The notes below the pieces were generated by a model. The model saw only the letters and a list, made by a program, of their open reading frames with translations. It was not told the origin of the DNA and made no database searches. 64,000 nucleotides of DNA from Pseudomonas monteilii NBRC 103158 = DSM 14164 (GTDB taxonomy: Bacteria; Pseudomonadota; Gammaproteobacteria; Pseudomonadales; Pseudomonadaceae): contig NZ_BBIS01000034.1 of the NCBI RefSeq assembly GCF_000730605.1, positions 1 to 64,000 on the forward strand, in the 5' to 3' direction. Positions 1 through 8,461 of this stretch are shown one piece after another (positions within the stretch are counted from its first letter, which is position 1; each line of letters opens with the position of its first letter). Position numbers and translations under genes: made by a program.

Positions 1-123
1 TCTGATAGGCACAGCAAATCGCACTACAAACACTTCGTCATAAATAACTTTAAACTTATTTTTTCGACGAAAAGTAATACATTAAGACACCAATATGCAC
101 CTTAATTACGATTCCCCCACTCC

Positions 124-153
124 TTAAAATGACCTCCAGCCATCTCCTATACT
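124..153 (+). promoter_or_regulatory. possible sigma70 promoter of davBA
   Basis: The AT-rich leader in front of davB has a TATACT box at 148-153. An imperfect TTAAAA lies 18 bp upstream of it. No other gene is visible in 1-195. The -35 element is poor, so a regulator may be needed; this is a weak prediction. Confidence 0.3.
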
Positions 154-195
154 CAGGCTCCGCCACCCGCGCAGCCCCTCTGGCAAGGTCACTTC

Positions 196-1878
196 ATGAA
201 CAAGAAAAACCGCCACCCCGCCGACGGCAAAAAGCCCATCACCATCTTCGGCCCGGACTTCCCCTTCGCTTTCGATGACTGGCTGGAGCACCCCGCAGGC
301 CTGGGCAGTATTCCGGCTGAGCGCCAGGGTGAAGAAGTGGCCATCGTGGGTGCCGGTATTGCCGGCCTGGTGGCGGCCTACGAGCTGATGAAGCTAGGCC
401 TAAAGCCGGTGGTGTACGAGGCCTCCAAGCTGGGCGGCCGGCTGCGTTCGCAAGCCTTCAATGGCACCGACGGGATCATCGCCGAGCTGGGCGGCATGCG
501 CTTCCCGGTGTCGTCCACTGCCTTCTACCACTACGTGGACAAGCTGGGCCTGGAAACCAAGCCTTTCCCCAACCCGCTGACCCCGGCCTCGGGCAGCACC
601 GTGATCGACCTTGAAGGCCAGACCTACTACGCCGAAAAAACCACCGACTTGCCCAAGCTGTTCCACGAAGTGGCCGACGCCTGGGCCGATGCGCTGGAAA
701 GCGGTGCCCAGTTCGCCGACATCCAGCAAGCCATCCGCGATCGGGATGTACCGCGCCTTAAAGCGCTGTGGAACAAGCTGGTCCCACTGTGGGACGACCG
801 CACGTTCTACGACTTCGTCGCCACCTCACGTTCGTTCGCCAAACTGAGCTTCCAGCACCGCGAAGTGTTCGGCCAGGTTGGCTTCGGCACCGGTGGCTGG
901 GACTCGGACTTCCCTAACTCGATGCTGGAAATTTTCCGCGTGGTGATGACCAACTGCGACGACCACCAACACCTGGTCGTCGGCGGTGTGGAGCAGGTGC
1001 CGCAAGGGATCTGGCGCCATGTGCCGGAGCGCTGTGCCCACTGGCCGGAGGGCACAAGCCTGAGCGGCCTGCATGGCGGTGCACCGCGTACCGGGGTCAA
1101 GCGCATCGCCCGCGCTGCTGACGGCCGCCTGGCGGTTACCGACAACTGGGGCGACACCCGCCACTACGGCGCCGTGCTCGCCACCTGCCAGACCTGGCTG
1201 CTGACCACCCAGATCGACTGCGAGGAATCGCTGTTCTCGCAAAAGATGTGGATGGCCCTGGACCGCACCCGCTACATGCAGTCATCGAAGACGTTCGTCA
1301 TGGTCGACCGGCCATTCTGGAAGGACAAGGACCCGGAAACCGGTCGTGACCTGATGAGCATGACCCTCACTGACCGCCTCACCCGCGGTACCTACCTGTT
1401 CGACAACGGCGACGACAAGCCGGGGGTGATCTGCCTGTCCTATGCGTGGATGAGCGATGCGCTGAAAATGCTGCCGCATCCGGTGGAAAAGCGCGTGCAG
1501 CTGGCCCTGGATGCGCTGAAGAAGATCTACCCGAAAACCGATATCGCCGGGCACATCATCGGCGATCCGATCACCATTTCGTGGGAGGCTGATCCGCACT
1601 TCCTGGGCGCCTTCAAGGGCGCACTGCCGGGTCATTACCGCTACAACCAGCGCATGTACGCACACTTCATGCAGCAGGACATGCCCGCCGAGCAGCGCGG
1701 CATGTTCATCGCCGGTGACGATGTATCGTGGACACCCGCCTGGGTGGAGGGCGCAGTGCAAACATCGCTGAATGCGGTGTGGGGTATCATGAACCACTTC
1801 GGTGGCCACACCCACCCGGACAACCCAGGCCCAGGCGATGTGTTCGATGAAATCGGCCCTATCGCCCTGGCAGACTGA
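196..1878 (+). CDS. davB: lysine 2-monooxygenase DavB
   Basis: This 560-residue flavin amine oxidase oxidatively decarboxylates L-lysine to 5-aminovaleramide, the first step of the 5-aminovalerate route of lysine catabolism. The N-terminal FAD-binding motif GAGIAG is at residues 52-57, with an acidic residue (E75) ending the second strand and a GGRLR motif near 80-84. The family is often annotated as tryptophan 2-monooxygenase, but length and sequence match P. putida DavB as I know it, and the next gene is the matching amidase. The ATG has AAGGT about 7 bp upstream. The two genes are 14 bp apart and should be co-transcribed. Cytoplasmic. Confidence 0.93.
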   Translation: MNKKNRHPADGKKPITIFGPDFPFAFDDWLEHPAGLGSIPAERQGEEVAIVGAGIAGLVAAYELMKLGLKPVVYEASKLGGRLRSQAFNGTDGIIAELGGMRFPVSSTAFYHYVDKLGLETKPFPNPLTPASGSTVIDLEGQTYYAEKTTDLPKLFHEVADAWADALESGAQFADIQQAIRDRDVPRLKALWNKLVPLWDDRTFYDFVATSRSFAKLSFQHREVFGQVGFGTGGWDSDFPNSMLEIFRVVMTNCDDHQHLVVGGVEQVPQGIWRHVPERCAHWPEGTSLSGLHGGAPRTGVKRIARAADGRLAVTDNWGDTRHYGAVLATCQTWLLTTQIDCEESLFSQKMWMALDRTRYMQSSKTFVMVDRPFWKDKDPETGRDLMSMTLTDRLTRGTYLFDNGDDKPGVICLSYAWMSDALKMLPHPVEKRVQLALDALKKIYPKTDIAGHIIGDPITISWEADPHFLGAFKGALPGHYRYNQRMYAHFMQQDMPAEQRGMFIAGDDVSWTPAWVEGAVQTSLNAVWGIMNHFGGHTHPDNPGPGDVFDEIGPIALAD

Positions 1879-1892
1879 ATCAAGGAGGCGTC

Positions 1893-2687
1893 ATGCGCAT
1901 CGCTTTGTTCCAGGGCGCACCCAAGCCACTGGATGTGCCCGGCAACTTGCAACGGCTGCGCCATCAGGCGCAGTTGGCAGCCGAGCGCGGCGCACAGCTC
2001 CTGGTGTGCCCGGAGATGTTCCTGACCGGCTACAACATCGGCCTGCCCCGGGTCGAGCGCCTGGCCGAAGCTGACGATGGCCCGGCGGCCATGGAGGTAG
2101 CGGAAATCGCCCAGGCGCACCGCATTGCCCTTGTCTATGGCTATCCGGAGCGGGCGGACGATGGCGCGATCTACAACAGCGTGCAGTTGATCGATGCCCA
2201 TGGCCGCAGCCTGTGCAACTACCGCAAGACCCACCTGTTTGGCGAACTGGACCGTTCGATGTTCAGCGCAGGCCCGGACCACTTTCCGGTGGTAGAGCTT
2301 GAAGGCTGGAAAGTCGGCCTGCTGATCTGCTACGACATCGAGTTCCCGGAAAACGCCCGACGCCTGGCGCTGGCGGGTGCCGAGCTGATCCTGGTGCCGA
2401 CGGCGAACATGGCGCCGTATGACTTCATCTGCCAGGTGACCGTAAGGGCACGGGCGCAGGAGAACCAGTGCTACCTGGTGTATGCCAATTATTGCGGCGC
2501 GGAAGACGAGATCCAGTATTGCGGGCAAAGCAGCATCATCGGCCCGGATGGTAGTTTGCTGGCCATGGGCGGGCGGGATGAATGCCTGTTGCTGGCCGAG
2601 CTGGAACATGAGCAGGTTGTGCAGGGGCGGGAGGCATTCCCGTACCTGAACGATTTGCGTCAGGAACTGCACATGCGTAAAGGCTGA
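1893..2687 (+). CDS. davA: 5-aminovaleramidase DavA (nitrilase superfamily)
   Basis: This 264-residue carbon-nitrogen hydrolase converts 5-aminovaleramide, the DavB product, to 5-aminovalerate and ammonia. The nitrilase triad is visible: Glu41 in CPEMF, Lys112 in YRKTH and Cys146 in LICYDIE. A strong AAGGAGG site (1882-1888) precedes the ATG. The later steps (DavT, DavD to glutarate) are not in this window. The gene ends at a perfect 15-bp palindrome that probably terminates the davBA message. Confidence 0.93.
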   Translation: MRIALFQGAPKPLDVPGNLQRLRHQAQLAAERGAQLLVCPEMFLTGYNIGLPRVERLAEADDGPAAMEVAEIAQAHRIALVYGYPERADDGAIYNSVQLIDAHGRSLCNYRKTHLFGELDRSMFSAGPDHFPVVELEGWKVGLLICYDIEFPENARRLALAGAELILVPTANMAPYDFICQVTVRARAQENQCYLVYANYCGAEDEIQYCGQSSIIGPDGSLLAMGGRDECLLLAELEHEQVVQGREAFPYLNDLRQELHMRKG

Positions 2688-2688
2688 T

Positions 2689-2720
2689 GGCCCTTTCGCG
2701 GGCAAGCCCGCGAAAGGGCC
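2689..2720. repeat. REP-like perfect palindrome after davA
   Basis: A perfect 15-bp inverted repeat with a 2-base loop starts two bases after the davA stop. Its core TTCGCGGGC/GCCCGCGAA is the one seen in P. putida REP elements and recurs at 60407-60426. No T-run follows, so it may protect the 3' end rather than act as a classical terminator. Confidence 0.75.
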
Positions 2721-2769
2721 GGGCCTGCAAACAAATGGGTTAGCATGGACAGCAGCAACCGGAGCCCCC

Positions 2770-5058
2770 ATGCCTGACGCCATCCGCCACCTCACCCTCG
2801 CCAACGGCCTGCAGCTCACCCTGCGCCACGCCCCGCGCCTGAAACGTTCGGCCGCCGCACTGCGGGTGCATGCGGGCAGCCACGACGCACCGGGCAAATG
2901 GCCGGGCCTGGCCCACTTCCTCGAACACCTGTTCTTCCTCGGCACCCCACGCTTTGCGCTGGACGACGGCCTGATGCGTTACGTGCAGACCCTGGGCGGC
3001 CAGGTCAACGCCAGCACCCGGGAACGCACCACCGACTTTTTCTTCGAAGTCCCGCCCAATGCGTTGGCCGGGGGCCTTGAGCGCCTGTGCCAGATGCTGG
3101 CCGAACCGGATCTGGGCATCGAGCGCCAACGCCGCGAGCGTGAAGTGATCCACGCCGAGTTCATTGCCTGGTCACGCAACCCGCAGGCCCAGCAGCAATT
3201 CGCCTTGTTGCAGTCGGTGTCGCAAGGCCATCCGCTGGGCGCATTTCATGCCGGCAACCGGTATACCCTGGCCCTGCAGGCCCCTGCCTTTCAGCAAGCA
3301 CTTACGGGCTTCCACCAACGCTTCTACCAGGGCGGCCAGATCGTCTTGAGCCTTTGCGGGCCGCAGCCACTGGATGAGCTGGAGCAATTTGGCCGGCAGC
3401 ATGCGACGCTGTTCGCCACAGGCAAGCATGTGCCGCAAATCGAACCGCCGCCATTGTCGGCAACGACTACACCACTGGCCTTCACTCACGAGAACCTCCC
3501 GGCAGCTGCCGAGCAAGCGCTGGAGCTGCTGATCGCCTGCCTCGGCGACAGCCGCCCGGGTACCTGGCTGGGTGCACTTCGCGAGCGTGGCTGGCTGCAA
3601 CGTTTCAAGGCCGAAACATTGTATGCCTTTGCCGGCCAGCTGCTGTGGCACCTCGACCTCAAGCTCAGCGCCGACGCCTGCCCAGACGAAGCCAGCGCCC
3701 TGTTACACGGCTGGTTCAGCTTCATCCGCCAGGCCGACCTTGAGCTGTTGAACCGCGAATTCGGCCTGTTGCAGCACAGCCGCGAACGCAGCGCCAGTGC
3801 ACTTGAACTGGCCCGGCGTGACAGCACGGGGCAGCCGTTTGCCCAGTTGGATGCGCACGGTTTGCAGGCCCTTCAAGCCGTGCTGCAAGGCCTGCCATGC
3901 AACGTGTATGGCCAATGGCACATGCCCTTGGTCGACCCCTTGCTGATGGCTGATCTGCCCCAGGCCAATGCCATACCGCTACCGGCAGCGCTGAGGGTCA
4001 GTGAGCATCTCCCTGGTGCCCGCCAATACGCAGCGCTCTACCTGCGCTGGCACGTACCCTCACCGTTGCGCCAACGTTTGCAGGGTGTGCTCGAACAGGC
4101 CCTGGCGCCACTGCAGGAGCGTTGTGAACGCGCCTCGGTACAACTGCAATTCACGGCTGCCGGGGAATACTGGCAGTTGCGCTGCGCCGGGCTACCGGCA
4201 GCGGTGCTGCGGGCAGTGACGCAGGCCTTGGCGTTGATCGTCACCCCCCCGGCCAGATGCTGGTTGCCTTGCACAACGCCACCAGTTGCACTGATCCCCA
4301 TCAGGGCCTTGCTCAAGCAACTGCCCGACGCGGTGCTCGGCACCCCGCCCCCAACTGGCCCTGCCTGCACGCTGGAGCAGCAGCAACTCGACAAGCTGTG
4401 GCAGCACACACGCTGGCACGGCCTGGCCGCAGGCTTCGACGATTCAGCCCTGAACGCCCTGAGCACTGCGCTGCAGCACTGCCCGGGGCACGGCTCGCTG
4501 CCAAGCCCGTTGCCCACTTGGGCCAACCGCCGTTGGCAGCATGCCGAAGTACCGGGCAGCGAACACGCCATGCTGCTGTTCTGCCCGCTACCTGCCGCCA
4601 GCGAAGCCAGCGGCCGCCTGCTCGCGCAACTGCTGCAAGGGCCGGTTTACCAGCGGCTACGGGTGGAGCTGCAACTCGGCTATGCGGTATTCAGTACCTT
4701 TCGTCAGATAGAGGGGGTCGGCGGCCTGCTGTTCGGGGTGCAATCGCCTCATACCCAGCAGGCACAGATCCTCGACCACCTGCTCACGCTACTCAACAAG
4801 GGTGTCACCCTTGACCCAGGCACCCAACAAGCCCTGGCCAGTCAATTCGATGAACCGGCCATGGCCAACGCCGATGTCGCCGAATGGGCGTGGCAGACAC
4901 ACCTGGCTACACAACCCGGCAGGCTGGATACGTTGCGCAGGGCTATTCTGAACACGCGGCAGACGGATCTGGACCACCTGCTGGGTAACCTGCTCGATGC
5001 GGACGCCTCCTGGTTGTGTTTGGCCAACGCTGCCGCGCCAACCCCTACGTGGAAGTGA
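2770..5058 (+). CDS. pqqF: PQQ biosynthesis M16 metallopeptidase PqqF
   Basis: This 762-residue M16 (insulinase/pitrilysin) family protease carries the inverted zinc motif HFLEH at residues 49-53. PqqF is thought to cut the cross-linked PqqA peptide and release the Glu-Tyr product used by PqqB and PqqC. The C-terminal half is the usual non-catalytic M16 repeat and is poorly conserved. A GGAG site lies 6 bp before the ATG. It is separated from davA by a palindrome and from pqqA by 171 bp, so pqqA probably has its own promoter. Confidence 0.92.
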   Translation: MPDAIRHLTLANGLQLTLRHAPRLKRSAAALRVHAGSHDAPGKWPGLAHFLEHLFFLGTPRFALDDGLMRYVQTLGGQVNASTRERTTDFFFEVPPNALAGGLERLCQMLAEPDLGIERQRREREVIHAEFIAWSRNPQAQQQFALLQSVSQGHPLGAFHAGNRYTLALQAPAFQQALTGFHQRFYQGGQIVLSLCGPQPLDELEQFGRQHATLFATGKHVPQIEPPPLSATTTPLAFTHENLPAAAEQALELLIACLGDSRPGTWLGALRERGWLQRFKAETLYAFAGQLLWHLDLKLSADACPDEASALLHGWFSFIRQADLELLNREFGLLQHSRERSASALELARRDSTGQPFAQLDAHGLQALQAVLQGLPCNVYGQWHMPLVDPLLMADLPQANAIPLPAALRVSEHLPGARQYAALYLRWHVPSPLRQRLQGVLEQALAPLQERCERASVQLQFTAAGEYWQLRCAGLPAAVLRAVTQALALIVTPPARCWLPCTTPPVALIPIRALLKQLPDAVLGTPPPTGPACTLEQQQLDKLWQHTRWHGLAAGFDDSALNALSTALQHCPGHGSLPSPLPTWANRRWQHAEVPGSEHAMLLFCPLPAASEASGRLLAQLLQGPVYQRLRVELQLGYAVFSTFRQIEGVGGLLFGVQSPHTQQAQILDHLLTLLNKGVTLDPGTQQALASQFDEPAMANADVAEWAWQTHLATQPGRLDTLRRAILNTRQTDLDHLLGNLLDADASWLCLANAAAPTPTWK

Positions 5059-5229
5059 TCCAGGCCCGTGATTGTTACGCAAAATGCAACGGCACTTTTC
5101 GAATAATTAACCTTCCAGTACAAATTTTTCTTGTAAGATAGCGCAATCCCAGTTCCGGGAACCGCCTTTGCACGGTGGTACCCAAGTAGTAACTGAGCAA
5201 CCCCAAACCCATCCGGAAGGAGTAATCCC

Positions 5230-5301
5230 ATGTGGACCAAACCTGCATACACTGATCTGCGTATCGGCTTCGAAGTCACCATGTACTTCGCTAACCGCTA
5301 A
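5230..5301 (+). CDS. pqqA: PQQ precursor peptide PqqA
   Basis: This 23-residue peptide is the ribosomally made precursor of pyrroloquinoline quinone. The conserved E-x-x-x-Y pair is Glu15 and Tyr19 (EVTMY), the two residues cross-linked by PqqE. The start has a strong GGAAGGAG site about 7 bp upstream. A hairpin with a T-run lies just downstream, before pqqB, which fits the need for much more peptide than enzyme. The -10-like TAAGAT at 5134-5139 may belong to its promoter, but I see no good -35. Confidence 0.95.
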
Positions 5302-5319
5302 GCCCGGCTTAGGGTTCCA

Positions 5320-5350
5320 CGCCTCGGCCTGCCGGGGCGTTTTCGTTTTT
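5320..5350 (+). terminator. attenuator-like hairpin between pqqA and pqqB
   Basis: CGCCTCGGC (5320-5328) pairs with GCCGGGGCG (5331-5339) with one G-T wobble. It is followed by a T-rich tract, TTTTCGTTTTT (5340-5350). It lies 18 bp after the pqqA stop and 30 bp before pqqB. Partial read-through would give high pqqA and lower pqqBCDE transcript. Confidence 0.7.
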
Positions 5351-5380
5351 CCGATCCGGTTTTCTGCATAGAGAGTGGCC

Positions 5381-6292
5381 ATGTACATCCAGGTTCTCGG
5401 CTCCGCCGCCGGTGGCGGGTTCCCGCAGTGGAACTGCAACTGCATCAACTGCAAGGGTTTTCGTGACGGCACCCTGCGGGCCACCGCGCGCACCCAGTCG
5501 TCCATCGCCCTGTCCGACGACGGCGTACACTGGGTGCTGTGCAATGCCTCGCCCGACATCCGCGCCCAGCTCCAGGCCTTCGCGCCGATGCAGCCAGCCC
5601 GGGCCCTGCGCGACACCGGCATCAACGCCATCGTGCTGCTGGACAGCCAGATCGACCACACCACCGGCCTGCTCAGCCTGCGTGAAGGCTGCCCGCACCA
5701 GGTGTGGTGCACCGACATGGTCCACCAGGACCTCACCACCGGCTTCCCGTTGTTCAACATGCTCAGCCACTGGAACGGTGGCCTGCAGTGGAACCGCATC
5801 GAGCTGGAAGGTAGCTTCGTTATCGAGGCCTGCCCAAACCTCAAGTTCACCCCATTCCCCCTGCGCAGCGCCGCACCGCCTTATTCGCCGCACCGCTTCG
5901 ACCCGCACCCGGGCGACAACCTGGGCCTGCTGGTCGAAGACACCCGCACCGGCGGCAAGCTGTTCTACGCCCCAGGCCTGGGCCAGGTGGACGACAAGCT
6001 GCTGGCGATGATGCATGGCGCCGACTGCCTGCTGGTCGACGGCACGCTGTGGGAAGACGACGAAATGAAACGCCGTGGCGTGGGTACTCGCACGGGCCGC
6101 GAAATGGGCCACCTGGCGCAGAACGGTCCGGGCGGCATGCTCGAAGTGCTGGACGCTTTCCCGCGTCAGCGCAAAGTGCTTATCCACATCAACAACACAA
6201 ACCCGATCCTCGATGAAGACTCCCCGGAGCGCGCCGAAGTCCAGCGCCGCGGTGTGGAAGTTGCCTTCGACGGAATGAGCATTGAGTTGTAA
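5381..6292 (+). CDS. pqqB: PQQ biosynthesis protein PqqB
   Basis: This 303-residue protein has the metallo-beta-lactamase fold and begins MYIQVLGSAAGGG. PqqB is regarded as an iron-dependent hydroxylase acting on the Glu-Tyr intermediate before PqqC. The ATG at 5381 is preferred over a GTG six bases upstream because GAGAGTGG (5371-5378) is well placed and the family starts at MYIQ. It is followed by pqqC after 9 bp. Confidence 0.95.
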   Translation: MYIQVLGSAAGGGFPQWNCNCINCKGFRDGTLRATARTQSSIALSDDGVHWVLCNASPDIRAQLQAFAPMQPARALRDTGINAIVLLDSQIDHTTGLLSLREGCPHQVWCTDMVHQDLTTGFPLFNMLSHWNGGLQWNRIELEGSFVIEACPNLKFTPFPLRSAAPPYSPHRFDPHPGDNLGLLVEDTRTGGKLFYAPGLGQVDDKLLAMMHGADCLLVDGTLWEDDEMKRRGVGTRTGREMGHLAQNGPGGMLEVLDAFPRQRKVLIHINNTNPILDEDSPERAEVQRRGVEVAFDGMSIEL

Positions 6293-6301
6293 GGAGCCCT
6301 G

Positions 6302-7057
6302 ATGAGCGACGCATTGCCAATGTCCCCTGCCGAATTCGAGCAGGCCCTGCGCGCCAAGGGCGCCTATTACCACATTCATCACCCGTACCACGTGGCGATG
6401 TACCAGGGCCGCGCCACCCGTGAGCAGATCCAGGGTTGGGTAGCCAACCGCTTCTATTACCAGGTCAACATCCCGATGAAGGATGCCGCGATCCTGGCCA
6501 ACTGCCCGGACCGCGAAGTACGTCGCGAGTGGATCCAGCGCCTGCTCGACCACGACGGCGCGCCCGGCGAGGACGGCGGCATCGAAGCCTGGTTGCGCCT
6601 GGGCCAGGCTGTCGGCCTGGACCCGGACCAGCTGCGTTCGCAAGAGCTGGTACTGCCCGGCGTACGTTTTGCCGTCGATGCCTATGTCAACTTCGCCCGC
6701 CGCGCCAGCTGGCAGGAAGCGGCCAGCAGCTCGCTGACCGAGTTGTTCGCCCCGCAAATCCACCAGTCGCGCCTGGACAGCTGGCCACAGCACTACCCGT
6801 GGATCGACCCGGCCGGCTACGAATACTTCCGCACCCGCCTGGGCCAGGCTCGTCGTGACGTAGAGCACGGCCTGGCGATTACCCTGCAGCACTACACCAC
6901 CCGCGCGGGCCAGGAGCGTATGCTGGAGATCCTGCAGTTCAAGCTGGATATCCTCTGGAGCATGCTCGACGCCATGAGCATGGCCTACGAGCTGAACCGC
7001 CCGCCCTATCATTCCGTCACCCAGGAACGGGTGTGGCACAAGGGGATCACCCTATGA
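6302..7057 (+). CDS. pqqC: pyrroloquinoline-quinone synthase PqqC
   Basis: This 251-residue all-helical oxidase catalyses the last step of PQQ synthesis: ring closure and eight-electron oxidation of the intermediate without a cofactor. Full length matches the family. The ATG follows an AAGGAG site that overlaps the pqqB stop, and its TGA overlaps the pqqD start (ATGA), so translation is coupled. The product supports periplasmic PQQ dehydrogenases, none of which is encoded here. Confidence 0.95.
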   Translation: MSDALPMSPAEFEQALRAKGAYYHIHHPYHVAMYQGRATREQIQGWVANRFYYQVNIPMKDAAILANCPDREVRREWIQRLLDHDGAPGEDGGIEAWLRLGQAVGLDPDQLRSQELVLPGVRFAVDAYVNFARRASWQEAASSSLTELFAPQIHQSRLDSWPQHYPWIDPAGYEYFRTRLGQARRDVEHGLAITLQHYTTRAGQERMLEILQFKLDILWSMLDAMSMAYELNRPPYHSVTQERVWHKGITL

Positions 7058-7329
7058 GTTTCGACCGCAATCAGGTGCCGAACTGGCGCCCCGGCTACCG
7101 CTTCCAGTACGAACCGGCGCAGAAAGGCCATGTGCTGCTGTACCCCGAAGGCATGATCAAGCTCAACGACAGCGCCAGCCTGATTGGCGGCTTGATCGAC
7201 GGCCAACGTGACGTGGCCGCCATCATCAGCGAACTCGAACAGCAATTCCCCGATGTCCCGGAAGTGGCCGACGACATCGAGCAGTTCATGGAGGTGGCCC
7301 GTGCCGAACACTGGATCGTCCTCGCCTGA
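7054..7329 (+). CDS. pqqD: PqqA-binding chaperone PqqD
   Basis: This 91-residue protein is the RiPP recognition element that binds PqqA and presents it to the radical SAM enzyme PqqE. The ATG overlaps the pqqC stop by 4 bp. Length is typical of stand-alone PqqD. Its 3' end overlaps the start of pqqE by 29 bp, consistent with the two forming a complex. Confidence 0.94.
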   Translation: MSFDRNQVPNWRPGYRFQYEPAQKGHVLLYPEGMIKLNDSASLIGGLIDGQRDVAAIISELEQQFPDVPEVADDIEQFMEVARAEHWIVLA

Positions 7330-8461
7330 GTTGCCGCCCACGCCCCAGGTCGGCCTGCCGCTGTGGCTGCTGGCCGAGCTCACCTACCGCTGCCCGCTAC
7401 AATGCCCTTACTGCTCCAACCCGCTGGACTTTGCCGCCCAGGGCCAGGAGCTGAGCACCGAGCAGTGGTTCAAGGTCATGGCCGAGGCGCGGGAGATGGG
7501 CGCGGCGCAAATCGGCTTTTCCGGCGGTGAACCGCTGGTGCGCCAGGACCTGGCCGAACTGATCGGCGAAGCCCGCCGGCTGGGTTACTACACCAACCTG
7601 ATCACTTCGGGCATTGGCCTGACCGAAGCGCGTATCGCTGACTTCAAGAAGGCCGGCCTGGACCATATCCAGATCAGCTTCCAGGCCAGCGACGAGCAGG
7701 TGAACAACCTGCTGGCCGGTTCGAAGAAGGCCTTTGCGCAAAAGCTGGAGATGGCCCGCGCCGTGAAGGCCCACGGCTACCCGATGGTGCTCAACTTCGT
7801 TACCCATCGGCACAACATCGACAAGATCGACCGCATCATCGAGCTGTGCATCGCCCTGGAAGCAGACTTCGTCGAGCTTGCCACCTGCCAGTTCTACGGT
7901 TGGGCGCACCTCAACCGCCTGGGCCTGCTGCCGACCCGTGCGCAGCTTGAGCGGGCCGAGCGCATCACCAACGAATACCGGGACAAGCTCAAGGCCGAGG
8001 GCAACCCGTGCAAGCTGATCTTCGTCACCCCGGACTACTACGAAGAGCGTCCCAAGGCCTGTATGAATGGCTGGGGCAACCTGTTCCTCACCATTACCCC
8101 GGACGGCACCGCGCTGCCCTGCCACGGCGCCCGCCAGCTGCCGGTGCAGTTCCCCAATGTACGCGACCACGACCTGCACCATATCTGGTATGAGTCGTTT
8201 GGCTTCAACCGCTTCCGTGGTTACGAGTGGATGCGCGAACCGTGCCGCTCCTGTGACGAAAAAGAAAAGGACTTCGGCGGCTGTCGCTGCCAGGCCTTCA
8301 TGCTGACCGGCGATGCCAGCAACGCCGACCCGGTGTGTGCCAAGTCGGCCGACCACCGCATCATCCTCAAGGCCCGCGAGGAGGCGGAAAGCGCCCAGCT
8401 CGCCATTGAACAAATGACCTTCCGCAATGAACGAAACTCCCGTGTCATCGCCCGTGGCTGA
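7301..8461 (+). CDS. pqqE: PqqA peptide cyclase PqqE (radical SAM)
   Basis: This radical SAM/SPASM enzyme forms the carbon-carbon bond between Glu and Tyr of PqqA. Counting from the GTG at 7301, the CxxxCxxC cluster motif is Cys31, Cys35 and Cys38. SPASM cysteines lie near the C-terminus (KACMNG, EPCRSC, GGCRC). The GTG is chosen because a GGAGGTGG stretch (7290-7297) precedes it and longer starts would extend far into pqqD. The exact start is not certain. The gene ends 35 bp inside the next one. Confidence 0.93.
   Translation: MPNTGSSSPELPPTPQVGLPLWLLAELTYRCPLQCPYCSNPLDFAAQGQELSTEQWFKVMAEAREMGAAQIGFSGGEPLVRQDLAELIGEARRLGYYTNLITSGIGLTEARIADFKKAGLDHIQISFQASDEQVNNLLAGSKKAFAQKLEMARAVKAHGYPMVLNFVTHRHNIDKIDRIIELCIALEADFVELATCQFYGWAHLNRLGLLPTRAQLERAERITNEYRDKLKAEGNPCKLIFVTPDYYEERPKACMNGWGNLFLTITPDGTALPCHGARQLPVQFPNVRDHDLHHIWYESFGFNRFRGYEWMREPCRSCDEKEKDFGGCRCQAFMLTGDASNADPVCAKSADHRIILKAREEAESAQLAIEQMTFRNERNSRVIARG

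Noticed and set aside
1641..2945. 434-codon minus-strand frame across davB, davA and pqqF
   Set aside because: It crosses three real genes and a palindrome and has no family resemblance.
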